Shown one piece after another: positions 18,289 to 27,052 of a DNA stretch of 64,000 nucleotides. Both the position numbers and the translations under genes were made by a program. Below the pieces are notes generated by a model. It did no database searches. It had not been told where the DNA came from and was given only the letters and a program-made list of their open reading frames with translations. Positions within the stretch are counted from its first letter, which is position 1, and each line of letters opens with the position of its first letter. Location of the stretch: assembly GCF_946479275.1 (NCBI RefSeq), contig NZ_CAMLFE010000002.1:62001-126000 (forward strand), in the 5' to 3' direction. This DNA comes from an uncultured Bartonella sp. Lineage in GTDB: Bacteria > Pseudomonadota > Alphaproteobacteria > Rhizobiales > Rhizobiaceae.

Positions 18289-19485
18289 ATGAAGAGACAA
18301 GGCGAAATTCCACCAACCGCCGGTCTCCCTATGGTTTGGCATGATTGGTTGCCAACAAAAAAAGAACTCTGCTCTAATTTAAGCGAATTGTTCAATTTGC
18401 CGCCGCTCATTCTGGAATGTTCAGGCACTGCTTCGCTTATTGTGGCTCTTCAAACTCTGGCAAATATGCCCAAGAACGAAGGGCGAAGAGACGTTATCAT
18501 ACCGGCTTATAATTGCCCGCTCGTTGTGCTTGCCATTGCCCACTGCAATTTGACCGTAAAACTCTGCGATACAGCAAAAAACAGTTTCGATTTCGATTTT
18601 GATTGCCTCGACAAGCTTGTCGACGAAAAAACATTGGCTATTGTTCCGGCCCATATTGGCGGCCAATTGGCAGACGTAAAAAAATGCGTTCAAATGGCTC
18701 ATAAAAAAGGCGCTTATGTCATTGAAGACGGGGCACAAGCGCTCGGTTCGGCAGCAGGCAAAACGGGGGATATTGCTTTTTTCAGCCTTGCCGTCGGAAA
18801 GGGACTTACCCTTTATGAGGGCGGCCTTTTGACATCATCCAATGATGAAATCCGTCTGGCATTAAAGGAAACCCACAAAAAAATAGTAAAACCCCGTATT
18901 TTCTTTGAACTTAAACGCATAAGCGAATTGTTGGGATATTCTATCGCCTATCGTCCGCGGCTTTTGTCACTCGCCTACGGCATGCCAAGGCGCAAGGAGC
19001 TTGCAGCCGGCAATATAGAGGAAGCGGTCGGTGATGTTTTTGATGACGATATTCCCGTTCATCGTGTAAGCCGTTTCAGAATGAAAAGAGGTGCTAACGC
19101 AGCTTCAAGGCTCAAACCTTTTTTAGAGGACATAAAAAAACAGGCGCAACTTCGCGTCGACAAGCTTGCAAAAATTCCGTCGATCACGGTTGTTAAAGGC
19201 CTTGATGATGAAGGGGCTATTTGGCCATTTATTATGGTGCTTTTTAAAACCGGAGAAGAACGAGACAAAGCGCTTGAAACCTTGTGGCCTTCACCCTATG
19301 GCGTGACACGCCTGTTCGTTCATGCTTTACCCGATTATTCCTATCTTGAACCGCATTTCAACAAGCGTTTTTCAACCCCTAATGCCCGCGATTTTGCGGC
19401 GAGAATGTTGACCATATCGAATAGTCCATGGCTTGATGACGAGACGTTCGACAAGATTGTAACAATCATTGCAAGGTCTGTTTGA
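18289..19485 (+). CDS. DegT/DnrJ/EryC1/StrS-type PLP aminotransferase
   Basis: A 398-residue fold-type I enzyme. ECSGTASLIVALQTL resembles the cofactor phosphate loop, VIIPAYNCPLVVLAI follows, EDGAQALGSAAG carries Asp147, and FFSLAVGKGLTLYEGG carries the Schiff-base Lys171. The family makes amino-sugars (ArnB, PglE, DesV) or, less often, related amine products. It is the last gene of the coupled series HAD phosphatase, hydrolase and transporter pair. Together with ArnE/ArnF-like proteins it suggests a modified amine destined for the envelope; this is an analogy, not homology proven here. Confidence 0.8.
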   Translation: MKRQGEIPPTAGLPMVWHDWLPTKKELCSNLSELFNLPPLILECSGTASLIVALQTLANMPKNEGRRDVIIPAYNCPLVVLAIAHCNLTVKLCDTAKNSFDFDFDCLDKLVDEKTLAIVPAHIGGQLADVKKCVQMAHKKGAYVIEDGAQALGSAAGKTGDIAFFSLAVGKGLTLYEGGLLTSSNDEIRLALKETHKKIVKPRIFFELKRISELLGYSIAYRPRLLSLAYGMPRRKELAAGNIEEAVGDVFDDDIPVHRVSRFRMKRGANAASRLKPFLEDIKKQAQLRVDKLAKIPSITVVKGLDDEGAIWPFIMVLFKTGEERDKALETLWPSPYGVTRLFVHALPDYSYLEPHFNKRFSTPNARDFAARMLTISNSPWLDDETFDKIVTIIARSV

Positions 19486-19489
19486 AAAA

Positions 19490-20497
19490 ATGGACCGGTT
19501 ATCACACGGCTTGCACAACACGGATGTTGATGAAAATTCAATTTTGAACCGGACACCGAAAATTGTTGCCATTTATGTCATGGCAAATTTCAGCCCGTTT
19601 CACATTTCTGTTCCGGTCATGGCCTTCGGTGCAGCCATGCCGGACAAAACCTATTACAAGCCAATTCTGTTTTCAGAAAAAATCGGAATTATCGAAGGTC
19701 AGGATACTTTCTCGATAAAAGTCGACCATGATCTTAAAAGCCTTGATGACGCCGATATAATCGTCATTCCTTATTGGCCGGATCCCCAACAACCGATCTC
19801 TTCCGCCCTGAAGACACGTCTTAACAATGAAGCGAGAAAAAATAAAACCATTTTGGGGCTATGTCTTGGCACTTATGTTCTGGCCTTTAGCGGGCTTTTA
19901 AAGGGGAAAAAAGCTGCAACGCACTGGGCCTATGAAAAACAGTTTGCCGAACAGTTTCCTGATACGGAAGTGGATTTTAATGCCCTTTATGTTGAAGATG
20001 GTAATATCATCACATCTGCCGGCACTGCGGCGGGTATTGATTGTTGTCTTCACCTTATTCGAAAAAATTATGGTGGCGTTGTTGCCAATCATGCCGCACG
20101 GATGATTGTCACACCACCGCACCGCGAAGGGGGTCAAGCCCAATATCTTGCCACGCCTGTTCCAATATCGACAAGCGACCAGCGCATAAATTCACTGCTT
20201 GAAACAATCAGAAAAAACCTTGCTTCATCCTATTCTCTCGACACTATGGCCAAGACTGTCGGTATGAGCCGACGCACATTCACCCGCCGTTTTCATCAGG
20301 CAACCGGCCGTTCACCAATGGAATGGCTTACTCATGAACGGCTGCATTTTTCGAGACGCGCATTGGAAACAACAAAACTTTCCATCGAGGAAATTGCGCA
20401 ACTTGCCGGATTTGCCTCTACCCAATCATTCCGCCGCAGCTTTATTGATGCATTTCAGGTCACACCTACCAAATGGCGCCAGACGTTTTCAATTTAA
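19490..20497 (+). CDS. GlxA-type transcriptional regulator (DJ-1/PfpI domain plus AraC HTH)
   Basis: 335 residues. The N-terminal DJ-1/PfpI-like domain has a conserved elbow LGLCLGTYVLA (about 122-132) and SAGTAAGIDCCLHLIRKNYG. The C-terminal AraC/XylS double helix-turn-helix (about 235-335) has MAKTVGMSRRTFTRRFHQATGRSPMEWL and IEEIAQLAGFASTQSFRRSF. Members sense a small ligand and activate nearby genes. I start at ATG 19490, four bases after the aminotransferase stop. Candidate targets are the MBL hydrolase gene downstream or the preceding operon. Confidence 0.9.
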   Translation: MDRLSHGLHNTDVDENSILNRTPKIVAIYVMANFSPFHISVPVMAFGAAMPDKTYYKPILFSEKIGIIEGQDTFSIKVDHDLKSLDDADIIVIPYWPDPQQPISSALKTRLNNEARKNKTILGLCLGTYVLAFSGLLKGKKAATHWAYEKQFAEQFPDTEVDFNALYVEDGNIITSAGTAAGIDCCLHLIRKNYGGVVANHAARMIVTPPHREGGQAQYLATPVPISTSDQRINSLLETIRKNLASSYSLDTMAKTVGMSRRTFTRRFHQATGRSPMEWLTHERLHFSRRALETTKLSIEEIAQLAGFASTQSFRRSFIDAFQVTPTKWRQTFSI

Positions 20498-20629
20498 CCG
20501 ATAGTTTTATTCTGGCCAAAAACTTCTTCAACATTTGGCCCGATATGAATGCCTTTTGACCATCAGGCCAGTTTTTATTCAGAAAAAGCATGATTACATA
20601 AACTTCAAGAAATTGAAGAGGTTTGAACC

Positions 20630-21412
20630 ATGAAATTCACATTCATTCGTAACGTAACGGTTATTCTTGATTACGCCGGAAAACACATTCTTATTGATCC
20701 GATGCTGGCAGAAAAAGATCGTTACCCCGGACTTCCCGGTACAGTTCATAGCGAGCGGCGGTTTCCGCGCGTTGAACTGCCTTTCGATGCCAAAGACATT
20801 ATCAAAAATGTGGATGCCATTTTTTTAAGTCACACCCATCCCGACCATTGGGACGAGGTTGCGACAGGACTTATAGACAAAGATCAGAAAATATTCGTTC
20901 AGAATGAAAAGGATAAAGAATTTCTCGGGAGTCAGGGTTTTAAAAATCTTACCGTTCTGCCGCAAAAACTTGATTATGAAAACGGCATTCATGTAACCAA
21001 AACTTTATGCCAGCACGGAAGCAATGAAGCTTTCAAAAACCATGAGGTTGGCGAAGTCTTAGGCCATGCCACCGGCTTTATATTTGAGGCACCGAATGAA
21101 CCAACGCTTTATTTTGCGGGCGATACAATATGGATTGACGCTGTCGAGAATAATTTAAAACACTATAAGCCGGAAGTCGTTGTTCTTCATGCAGGTGACG
21201 CACAACTTCAAGGCTTCGGTTCAATTATTATGGGCAAGGAGGATGTCGTTCACGCCCATAAAATCGCGCCGCAATCCAAGCTCGTTGCTATCCATATGGA
21301 AGCCTGCAACCATGCTGTTTTAAGCCGGAAAGAACTTCGTTCTTATGTTGATAAGGAAGGTATTGGCCAATCGGTTATTATTCCGCTTGAAGGTGACAAA
21401 CTCGAATTCTAA
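20630..21412 (+). CDS. MBL-fold metallo-hydrolase
   Basis: 260-residue metallo-beta-lactamase superfamily protein of the short UlaG/YcjY-like type. The metal motif SHTHPDHWD (His68, His70, Asp72, His73) follows a beta-rich N-terminus (ILIDPMLAEKDRYPGLPG). TLYFAGDTIW gives the later metal-ligand Asp, and LVAIHMEACNH the last His. Cytosolic. The gene follows the GlxA-type regulator by about 130 bp and has AAGAGG upstream of its ATG, so regulator-target pairing is likely. Natural substrate unknown. An intrinsic terminator follows. Confidence 0.9.
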   Translation: MKFTFIRNVTVILDYAGKHILIDPMLAEKDRYPGLPGTVHSERRFPRVELPFDAKDIIKNVDAIFLSHTHPDHWDEVATGLIDKDQKIFVQNEKDKEFLGSQGFKNLTVLPQKLDYENGIHVTKTLCQHGSNEAFKNHEVGEVLGHATGFIFEAPNEPTLYFAGDTIWIDAVENNLKHYKPEVVVLHAGDAQLQGFGSIIMGKEDVVHAHKIAPQSKLVAIHMEACNHAVLSRKELRSYVDKEGIGQSVIIPLEGDKLEF

Positions 21413-21425
21413 GTCACTTGCCCGT

Positions 21426-21457
21426 AAAAAAGTAAAAAAGTGAAAAAGTGAAAAAGC
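21426..21457. repeat. Short A-rich tandem repeat (AAAAAGTG-like, about four units)
   Basis: Four imperfect units of 8-9 bp, A5-6 followed by GTA, GTG or GCG, lie directly after the MBL gene. A low-complexity tract likely to vary in length by slippage. Confidence 0.7.
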
Positions 21458-21521
21458 GCTACCGGCTTTCATATTTTCAAATCAAGTCTGTACCTGCTTT
21501 TTAAAACAGTATCTTTATTAG

Positions 21522-21558
21522 AAGGCCGGCACTTAGGAAACTGTCGGCCTTTTATTTG
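21522..21558 (+). terminator. Intrinsic terminator after the MBL hydrolase
   Basis: A 10-bp stem with one G-U pair (AAGGCCGGCA 21522-21531, TGTCGGCCTT 21542-21551), a 10-nt loop, then TTATTT. A good rho-independent terminator on the plus strand. Confidence 0.85.
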
Positions 21559-21606
21559 AACTTTCATTTTTCCGGTTTTTGAAAAACGATAACCAACAAT
21601 GACCCA

Positions 21607-21984
21607 TCAGGCTTTTATGATTTTGATTGTTGCGGCTTTTGCTCTCTCGCCCACCATTGCTCCGACATAGGGGCTTGGATCATATTTTTTATGATAAGCC
21701 TCATCAATCCTATCGAGAACCGCTGGATCTTTGACGGCTTCGTAATGAACATATTCCGTCTTTCCGGATACTATAATTTTTCCGCTTTTTTGTTTGATTG
21801 CGGCCTGATACCAACGTGAGGAGGTGCCGCTATAGGCACGAACATAAAGGCCGCCATCAACGACCACTTCCCATATCCACACAGGCGTGCCCGTCGTCTT
21901 TAAATCCTCATGATAGGGAGCCATTTTGAGATCATCGGCTGCATCAATTGCCGCAAGTTCGTTCTTTGTCCATTCACTCATCAT
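21607..21984 (-). CDS. DUF2255 family protein
   Basis: 125 residues matching the DUF2255 pattern: W..EL..I..ADDL near the N-terminus, then TPVWIWEVVVDGGLYVRAYSGTSSRWYQAA, and a late PDAV-like region followed by YHKKYDPSPYV. The fold is related to FMN-binding split-barrel/nitroreductase-like small proteins, and the activity is unknown. It is the last gene of a minus-strand group with a carboxymuconolactone-decarboxylase-like protein (33 bp upstream) and a Tat-exported alcohol dehydrogenase. Two adjacent ATGs (21984, 21981) could start it. Confidence 0.8.
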   Translation of the reverse strand: MMSEWTKNELAAIDAADDLKMAPYHEDLKTTGTPVWIWEVVVDGGLYVRAYSGTSSRWYQAAIKQKSGKIIVSGKTEYVHYEAVKDPAVLDRIDEAYHKKYDPSPYVGAMVGERAKAATIKIIKA

Positions 21985-22016
21985 TCAGCCTCTTGAAAAA
22001 TACGATTACCAAAAAG

Positions 22017-22640
22017 TCAACCGTTCAGAAAGCTATCAAGCACTTCACTTGCCCGTTTTCCAACTTCCGGACCGACCTTCGTTTCAAGAATGGTAACAAT
22101 TTCCTTCAAATCCTGTGTTTCAAGGCCGGTATTCGTTCCCATCTGATAATGTGATTTCAATTGCGACTGCGCACCTTGAAGTGCAGCAAGCATGGCAATT
22201 GTCGCAACTTCTCTTGTTTCATAATCAAGATTGTCACGCACAAAAATATCGCCAAAAAGGTGACTTTTCAAAAACTGGTCAATTGCGGGAGCAAATTCAA
22301 AAAGCGGGCCTGTCACCGGTCGCCCAACCAGTTTTGTCTGGATTCCGGTCCCGACCTCCAACACTGTTTTATCTGTGTGGACGGGCGAGGCATCTTTACC
22401 CTGTTCATCTTTTTTACCCGCTTTATGTCTCTTATTGACCACATCCATAAACGCGGAAAGTGCATTGAGACTTCTCGGGAACCCCGCATAGGCATAAGTC
22501 TGAACCAGAACTTCCTTGATAGCATTGATAGCGACCTTGTCATCAAGTGCTTGCGCCAAAGCATTTCTCAATCCGTCAATATTTCCTTCGGCCGCAAAAG
22601 AGGCAACGGGAACAAGTCCTTTCTGTTCAAGTGTCAACAT
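22017..22640 (-). CDS. Carboxymuconolactone decarboxylase family protein, two-domain
   Basis: 207 residues with two CMD/AhpD-like helical repeats: IKEVLVQTYAYAGFPRSLNALSAFMDV (about 41-67) and a second half LDYETREVATIAMLAALQGAQSQLKSHYQMGTNTGL (about 138-173). No CxxC redox pair is visible, so it is closer to the decarboxylase/4-carboxymuconolactone or gamma-CMD branch than to AhpD peroxidase. AGGAAAA precedes the ATG. It shares an operon direction with the alcohol dehydrogenase and the DUF2255 gene. The substrate is not known. Confidence 0.85.
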   Translation of the reverse strand: MLTLEQKGLVPVASFAAEGNIDGLRNALAQALDDKVAINAIKEVLVQTYAYAGFPRSLNALSAFMDVVNKRHKAGKKDEQGKDASPVHTDKTVLEVGTGIQTKLVGRPVTGPLFEFAPAIDQFLKSHLFGDIFVRDNLDYETREVATIAMLAALQGAQSQLKSHYQMGTNTGLETQDLKEIVTILETKVGPEVGKRASEVLDSFLNG

Positions 22641-22751
22641 TGTTTTTTCCTGTAATTTTGCAAAAACGTTTTGTGAAAAATAAGTTAGCGTGCTGGCAGA
22701 AATTAAACTCGCCTCAAAAGAATCGTCGTCGATGAAGTTTGAACGTCGATT

Positions 22752-23975
22752 TCAAGCGGACTTACCCGACGCAAAGTCGATAACAAACCGGTAGCGCACA
22801 TCTTTGGCCATAACCCGTTCATAAGCGCGATCAATTTCATCGGGTTTAATAAGTTCTATATCGGCCTCGATATGGCGTGCCGCACAATAATCAATCACTT
22901 CCTGTGTTTCGGCAATGCCGCCAATCATCGAACCGGCAAGGCTTTTCCGGCCAAAACCATTGGCCATGCCACTCAAACCGCCTGCCAATTCACCAAGCGC
23001 ACCAACATTGACGAGTGTCGCGTCGAGTTTGAGCAGATTCATGAAAGGCTGCATCGGATATGAAACCGGTACTGTCGAGATCATCAAATCGAAATGATTG
23101 GCGAGACGCTCGAAAGCTTTCTTGTCAGTCCACAAAAATGCAGCATTTGCGCCCAAACGTTTGGCATCGGCAATCTTACCTTCCGTTGTCGTGAAAACAG
23201 TAACATCGGCACGCATGGAATGGGCAAGTTTCAATGCCATATGTCCAAGGCCACCAAGACCAACAATTGCTATTTTCTGATCTTTTTGCAATTTCCAATG
23301 ACGCATCGGGGAAAAGGTAGTCACACCGGCACAAAGAAGCGGAGCGTAAGCGGCAAGATGCACCTGAGCCGGAATGTGAATGACAAAACGCTCGTTTACA
23401 ACCACGCGGTCGCTATAACCGCCAAAAGTATAACCACCGCTTATCTTGTCGGGTGAATCATAGGTAAAGGTAGTACCGTTCAGACAGTTCTGTTCGCGAT
23501 CATCAAGGCAATTTTCACATGTACCGCAAGAATCCACCATGCAACCAACGCCGCCAATATCGCCGACTTTGAATTTCGTAACTTTTGAACCAACCGCCAG
23601 AACACGGCCGACGATTTCATGACCGGGCACGATAGGATAATGGGCGGCGCTCCAGTCCGAATGAACAGCATGAATATCGGAATGGCAAATGCCGACATAA
23701 AGAATGTCGAGAAGCACATCGTCCGGCCTCAAAGCACGTCGTGTGATGGTGATCGGCGAAAAACCGGATGTTGCACTTTTTGCAGCATAAGCACGGGTTT
23801 CAAAAGGCTCCTTGCCAATAACCATCTTGCCTCTCGAAGTGGCTGCCTTTGCAGCTGTACTTGTTCCCATCATTGCACCGGCGGCAAGAACAGACGCGCC
23901 ACCTTCTTTCAAAAATTCACGCCGCGGCAAAGTTTCGTGTTTTTTATGGCTAGAATTTCCACATGCTTCACACAT
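22752..23975 (-). CDS. Tat-exported zinc alcohol dehydrogenase (YahK/CAD-like)
   Basis: 407 residues. After a Cys-containing N-terminus, RREFLKEGGASVLAAGAMMG and TAAKAA form a twin-arginine signal, unusual for this cytosolic family. The body is a normal medium-chain dehydrogenase: catalytic zinc at CHSDIH and GHEIVG, structural zinc Cys cluster CGTCENCLDDREQNC, and a Rossmann motif VGLGGLGHMALKLA with downstream VFTTTEGK. The YahK-like relatives reduce aldehydes with NADPH. I start at ATG 23975 with GGGAG upstream rather than TTG two codons earlier. It heads the operon with the CMD and DUF2255 genes, divergent from a LysR gene. Confidence 0.88.
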   Translation of the reverse strand: MCEACGNSSHKKHETLPRREFLKEGGASVLAAGAMMGTSTAAKAATSRGKMVIGKEPFETRAYAAKSATSGFSPITITRRALRPDDVLLDILYVGICHSDIHAVHSDWSAAHYPIVPGHEIVGRVLAVGSKVTKFKVGDIGGVGCMVDSCGTCENCLDDREQNCLNGTTFTYDSPDKISGGYTFGGYSDRVVVNERFVIHIPAQVHLAAYAPLLCAGVTTFSPMRHWKLQKDQKIAIVGLGGLGHMALKLAHSMRADVTVFTTTEGKIADAKRLGANAAFLWTDKKAFERLANHFDLMISTVPVSYPMQPFMNLLKLDATLVNVGALGELAGGLSGMANGFGRKSLAGSMIGGIAETQEVIDYCAARHIEADIELIKPDEIDRAYERVMAKDVRYRFVIDFASGKSA

Positions 23976-24227
23976 TTTCAAATCTCCCGAACCGGCATAA
24001 TGGATTTATCACCCCGTCAATCCGGTCCTTGCCGGTTCATCGCAAAGAGCCCTTAAGCCGTTGGCATTTTATCTAAATCCGGATGACAAGCCTGAGTGAT
24101 GCCCGAATGACGGGTCTCAATGACAATCGTTCAAAGCGTACCCAGTTGACCAACTAACGCCTTACTTCATCCTGCTATTTAAAATCGATGACGCTCATAA
24201 AATAAGAGAATATTTGTGCATGTCTCT

Positions 24228-24242
24228 ATGAATTCAATTCAT
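24228..24242. promoter_or_regulatory. LysR-type operator candidate between the dehydrogenase and its regulator
   Basis: ATGAAT-TCA-ATTCAT is a perfect 6-3-6 palindrome and contains the T-N11-A pattern of LysR boxes. It lies 58 bp before the lysR start in the 324-bp divergent spacer. The rest of that spacer (23976-24299) holds no gene. Confidence 0.55.
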
Positions 24243-24299
24243 AAATAAACATGATATAATGAAGATCTTTATCAATAACGGATTTTATCTCATAAAAAA

Positions 24300-25199
24300 A
24301 TGCTAAGAGAAAACATCCATGATCTCATGTCTTTTTTCGTGGTTGCACGAGAAAAAAGCTTTACCCGAGCGGCAAGCAAACTGGGTGTCTCGCAATCTGC
24401 GTTAAGTCATGCCATGCGCGGTCTCGAAGAACGTTTGGGAATTCGTCTTCTCACACGGACAACGCGCAATGTTTCAACGACAACGGCAGGCGAGCGGCTG
24501 ATAGAAGAGCTTTCGCCACTTATCGAGACAATGGACGAAAAGCTTGACCTCATCACCAATGCCGCCGAAGAACCAAAAGGAAAAATCCGCATCACCACGG
24601 TAGATTATCCCGCGTCCTATATTTTGCGGCCGAAATTGCGGCCTTTTTTACAGAAATATCCGAAGATCGAAGTCGAGATCAATATCAATTACGGTCTTAC
24701 CGATATTATTGAAGAGCGTTTTGATGCCGGTATTCGTATTGGCGAACATCTCGCCAAAGACATGATTGCCATTCCGGTTGGACCAGCAATGCGAATGGCA
24801 ATTGTCGGGGCGCCGGCTTATTTTGAAACACATAAAAAACCGGAAACCCTGCATGATCTGATGGAGCAGAATTGCATTAATTTGCGGGTTCCAACGTCCG
24901 GCGGACTTTATCCTTGGGAGCTTGATGACGAAAACGGAGAGGTCAATGTGCGCCCGAAAGGACAGCTCATTTTCAACACCTATCCACATATTCTTGAAGC
25001 TGCTCTTGACGGTCTCGGCCTTGCTTATATTCCCGAACAGGAAGTCGACGAATTTATCAGACAGGGAAGGCTCATCCGCGTTCTTGAAAAATATTGTTTA
25101 CCGTTTCCGGGTTACTATCTCTATTATCCCAACCGCCGCCATCATCCGATTGCTTTTCAATTGTTCATTGAAGCCTTGAAGCGGCATGAACCCGAATAA
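24300..25199 (+). CDS. LysR family transcriptional regulator
   Basis: 299 residues, the family length. N-terminal winged HTH: FFVVAREKSFTRAASKLGVSQSALSHAMRGLEERLGIRLLTRTTRNVSTT (about 11-60). The C-terminal periplasmic-binding-like effector domain is intact (GKIRITTVDYPASYI, then DAGIRIGEHLAKDMIAIPVG). The sequence resembles the CrgA-type subgroup of LysR regulators that control oxidoreductases. It is divergent from the Tat-linked alcohol dehydrogenase operon and is the probable regulator of it, with a candidate operator in the spacer. Confidence 0.93.
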   Translation: MLRENIHDLMSFFVVAREKSFTRAASKLGVSQSALSHAMRGLEERLGIRLLTRTTRNVSTTTAGERLIEELSPLIETMDEKLDLITNAAEEPKGKIRITTVDYPASYILRPKLRPFLQKYPKIEVEININYGLTDIIEERFDAGIRIGEHLAKDMIAIPVGPAMRMAIVGAPAYFETHKKPETLHDLMEQNCINLRVPTSGGLYPWELDDENGEVNVRPKGQLIFNTYPHILEAALDGLGLAYIPEQEVDEFIRQGRLIRVLEKYCLPFPGYYLYYPNRRHHPIAFQLFIEALKRHEPE

Positions 25200-25508
25200 T
25201 TTTTCAACCTCAAAATTATTATCTATTCTATTTGACGTGCCCGTTTTCATTTCGTCATCAAGCGATCTTTGTTGAACAGCTTGAACCATCCCGACATATT
25301 TTCTGTCAGATACTTCTTGTTGATTTAAAAATAGCTTGATTAGCAGAGCTTAACAGGCCATGTTCTTCGCGAGCCTTATAAACACCTCGTCTCATGGAGA
25401 AGATGCCGCCTTTTTGCTTTAAACGGCTTTGTGGGATAACCGGAAAGAATTGCTTGTTACCCGAGTTTGAATAGTGTCAGAATAGCTTAGTTTCAGGATC
25501 ATTCATCA
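25200..25508. other. Leader region of the thiXYZ-like operon
   Basis: No gene. I looked for a TPP riboswitch because the downstream operon looks thiamine-related, but the conserved CUGAGA and ACCUGAUC-type blocks are not present. Confidence 0.5.
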
Positions 25509-26243
25509 ATGACAAGTTCTTCTCCCTTATTGGGTATCAAAGCTCGGAACATTTCTCTAAATTATGAAGGAAAACCGGTTTTTCAGTCGCTCGATTTTGA
25601 TATTCCTGCCGGTGAATTTGTCGGGCTATTAGGGCAAAGCGGAATTGGCAAAACCACTCTTTTGAAAATTATTGCGGGGCTAGTTACCCCCGATAGCGGA
25701 CAAATTTCAGGTTCCGATGGAGATGGTCTTCATGGTCGTATAACCTATATGGCGCAACAGGATTTATTATTTCCATGGCTCAAAGTAATAGAGAATGTTT
25801 GTCTTGGAGCAAGACTGCGCCATGAGAAGAAAGACTACAAAAAAGCCGAAGAATTACTGGAAAAGGTCGGTCTTTTATCGGTCAAAGAGCAGCTTCCCGA
25901 AACATTATCGGGTGGTATGCGCCAAAGGGTGGCTATTGCCCGTACATTATATGAAGACAAACCCGTTGTATTGATGGACGAGCCTTTTTCGGCACTTGAC
26001 GCGGTTACTCGCGCCACCATACAGGAACTTGCATTCGATCTTCTCAAAAACAAAACGGTATTGCTTGTTACCCACGATCCATCGGAAGCTGCACGATTGT
26101 GTCGGCGTATATTGGTTCTTAAAGGTCAGCCGGCAATTTTCTTACCTGCTATCCTTGTCGAAGGTAAAGCACCGCGAAATTATGATGATAAAAACCGCAT
26201 AAAAAGTGAAACCGAATTGATGCATTTTTTAAAGGGGATATAG
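25509..26243 (+). CDS. ABC transporter ATPase, ThiZ/SsuB/TauB type
   Basis: 244 residues with Walker A GQSGIGKTT (about 41-49), Q-loop MAQQDLL, signature LSGGMRQR, Walker B VVLMDEPFSALD and H-loop VTHDP. It couples ATP hydrolysis to import through the permease encoded one base downstream. The closest functional context is ThiZ, because the binding protein downstream resembles ThiY. The start ATG 25509 follows AGGAT at reasonable spacing. The operon is ATPase-permease-binding protein. Confidence 0.92.
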   Translation: MTSSSPLLGIKARNISLNYEGKPVFQSLDFDIPAGEFVGLLGQSGIGKTTLLKIIAGLVTPDSGQISGSDGDGLHGRITYMAQQDLLFPWLKVIENVCLGARLRHEKKDYKKAEELLEKVGLLSVKEQLPETLSGGMRQRVAIARTLYEDKPVVLMDEPFSALDAVTRATIQELAFDLLKNKTVLLVTHDPSEAARLCRRILVLKGQPAIFLPAILVEGKAPRNYDDKNRIKSETELMHFLKGI

Positions 26244-26244
26244 T

Positions 26245-27021
26245 TTGCAGAACCGCTTCAATAAGAAACTTGCATTTTTCCTTCATGGTCTTGTGGTTTT
26301 TTTTGGCATTCTCGCATTATGGTGGGCTGTTGCCATTATTTTCGATCTCAAAAAATACATATTGCCTTCCCCCCTTGTTGTCGCACAATCGCTTTGGAAC
26401 GGACGGCAATATCTTCTCGAAAATTCTTTGATTACAATTGTCGAAATTGTCATCGGTTTTATTTTGGGAATTTTGTCCGGCGCTGCTCTGGCACTTCTTT
26501 TAATGTTTTCCAAGACATTGCAAAAATGGCTAATGCCGGTTCTCATTGTAAGCCAGTCAATACCGGTTTTCGCCCTTGCCCCCATTCTGGTTCTATGGTT
26601 CGGCTACGGAATCCTCTCGAAAATTATCGCCGCAATACTGGTGATATTTTTTCCTGTTACAACAGCCTTTTTTGACGGTTTGCGGCGCACAAATGCGGGT
26701 TACCTTGATCTTGCAAGAACTATGGGAGCATCTCCCTTGTCGCAACTTGTCCATATCAGGCTTGTGGCCGCGCTGCCGGCACTTGGTTCCGGTGTGCGTG
26801 TCGCCGCTGCTATTGCTCCGATTGGTGCGATTATCGGTGAATGGGTGGGGTCCTCCGGCGGGCTCGGCTATATCATGTTGAACGCCAATGCCCGCATGCA
26901 AACGCCGACATGCTTTGCCGCAATATTTATACTTTCTGTTATCGCAATGATTTTATGGTATATCACCGATATCATATTGAAATATGTTATCTACTGGGAT
27001 AACAAATCTGAACAAAATTGA
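26245..27021 (+). CDS. ABC transporter permease, ThiX type
   Basis: 258 residues, about six membrane segments, with the EAA coupling loop LDLARTMGASPLSQLVHIRLVAALPALGSGV (about 152-182). TTG 26245 is chosen as start because AAAGGGG lies 7-8 bases upstream and no better start exists; it is one base after the ATPase stop. The WFGYGILSK and IGAIIGEWVGSSGGLGYIM blocks are typical of ThiX/SsuC permeases. Confidence 0.9.
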   Translation: MQNRFNKKLAFFLHGLVVFFGILALWWAVAIIFDLKKYILPSPLVVAQSLWNGRQYLLENSLITIVEIVIGFILGILSGAALALLLMFSKTLQKWLMPVLIVSQSIPVFALAPILVLWFGYGILSKIIAAILVIFFPVTTAFFDGLRRTNAGYLDLARTMGASPLSQLVHIRLVAALPALGSGVRVAAAIAPIGAIIGEWVGSSGGLGYIMLNANARMQTPTCFAAIFILSVIAMILWYITDIILKYVIYWDNKSEQN

Positions 27022-27052
27022 TTTTTCTTTTCTTTATATTTCCGGAGGAAAC

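Noticed and set aside
25200..25508. TPP riboswitch before the thiXYZ-like operon
   Set aside because: Neither the CUGAGA block nor the ACCUGAUC block is present.
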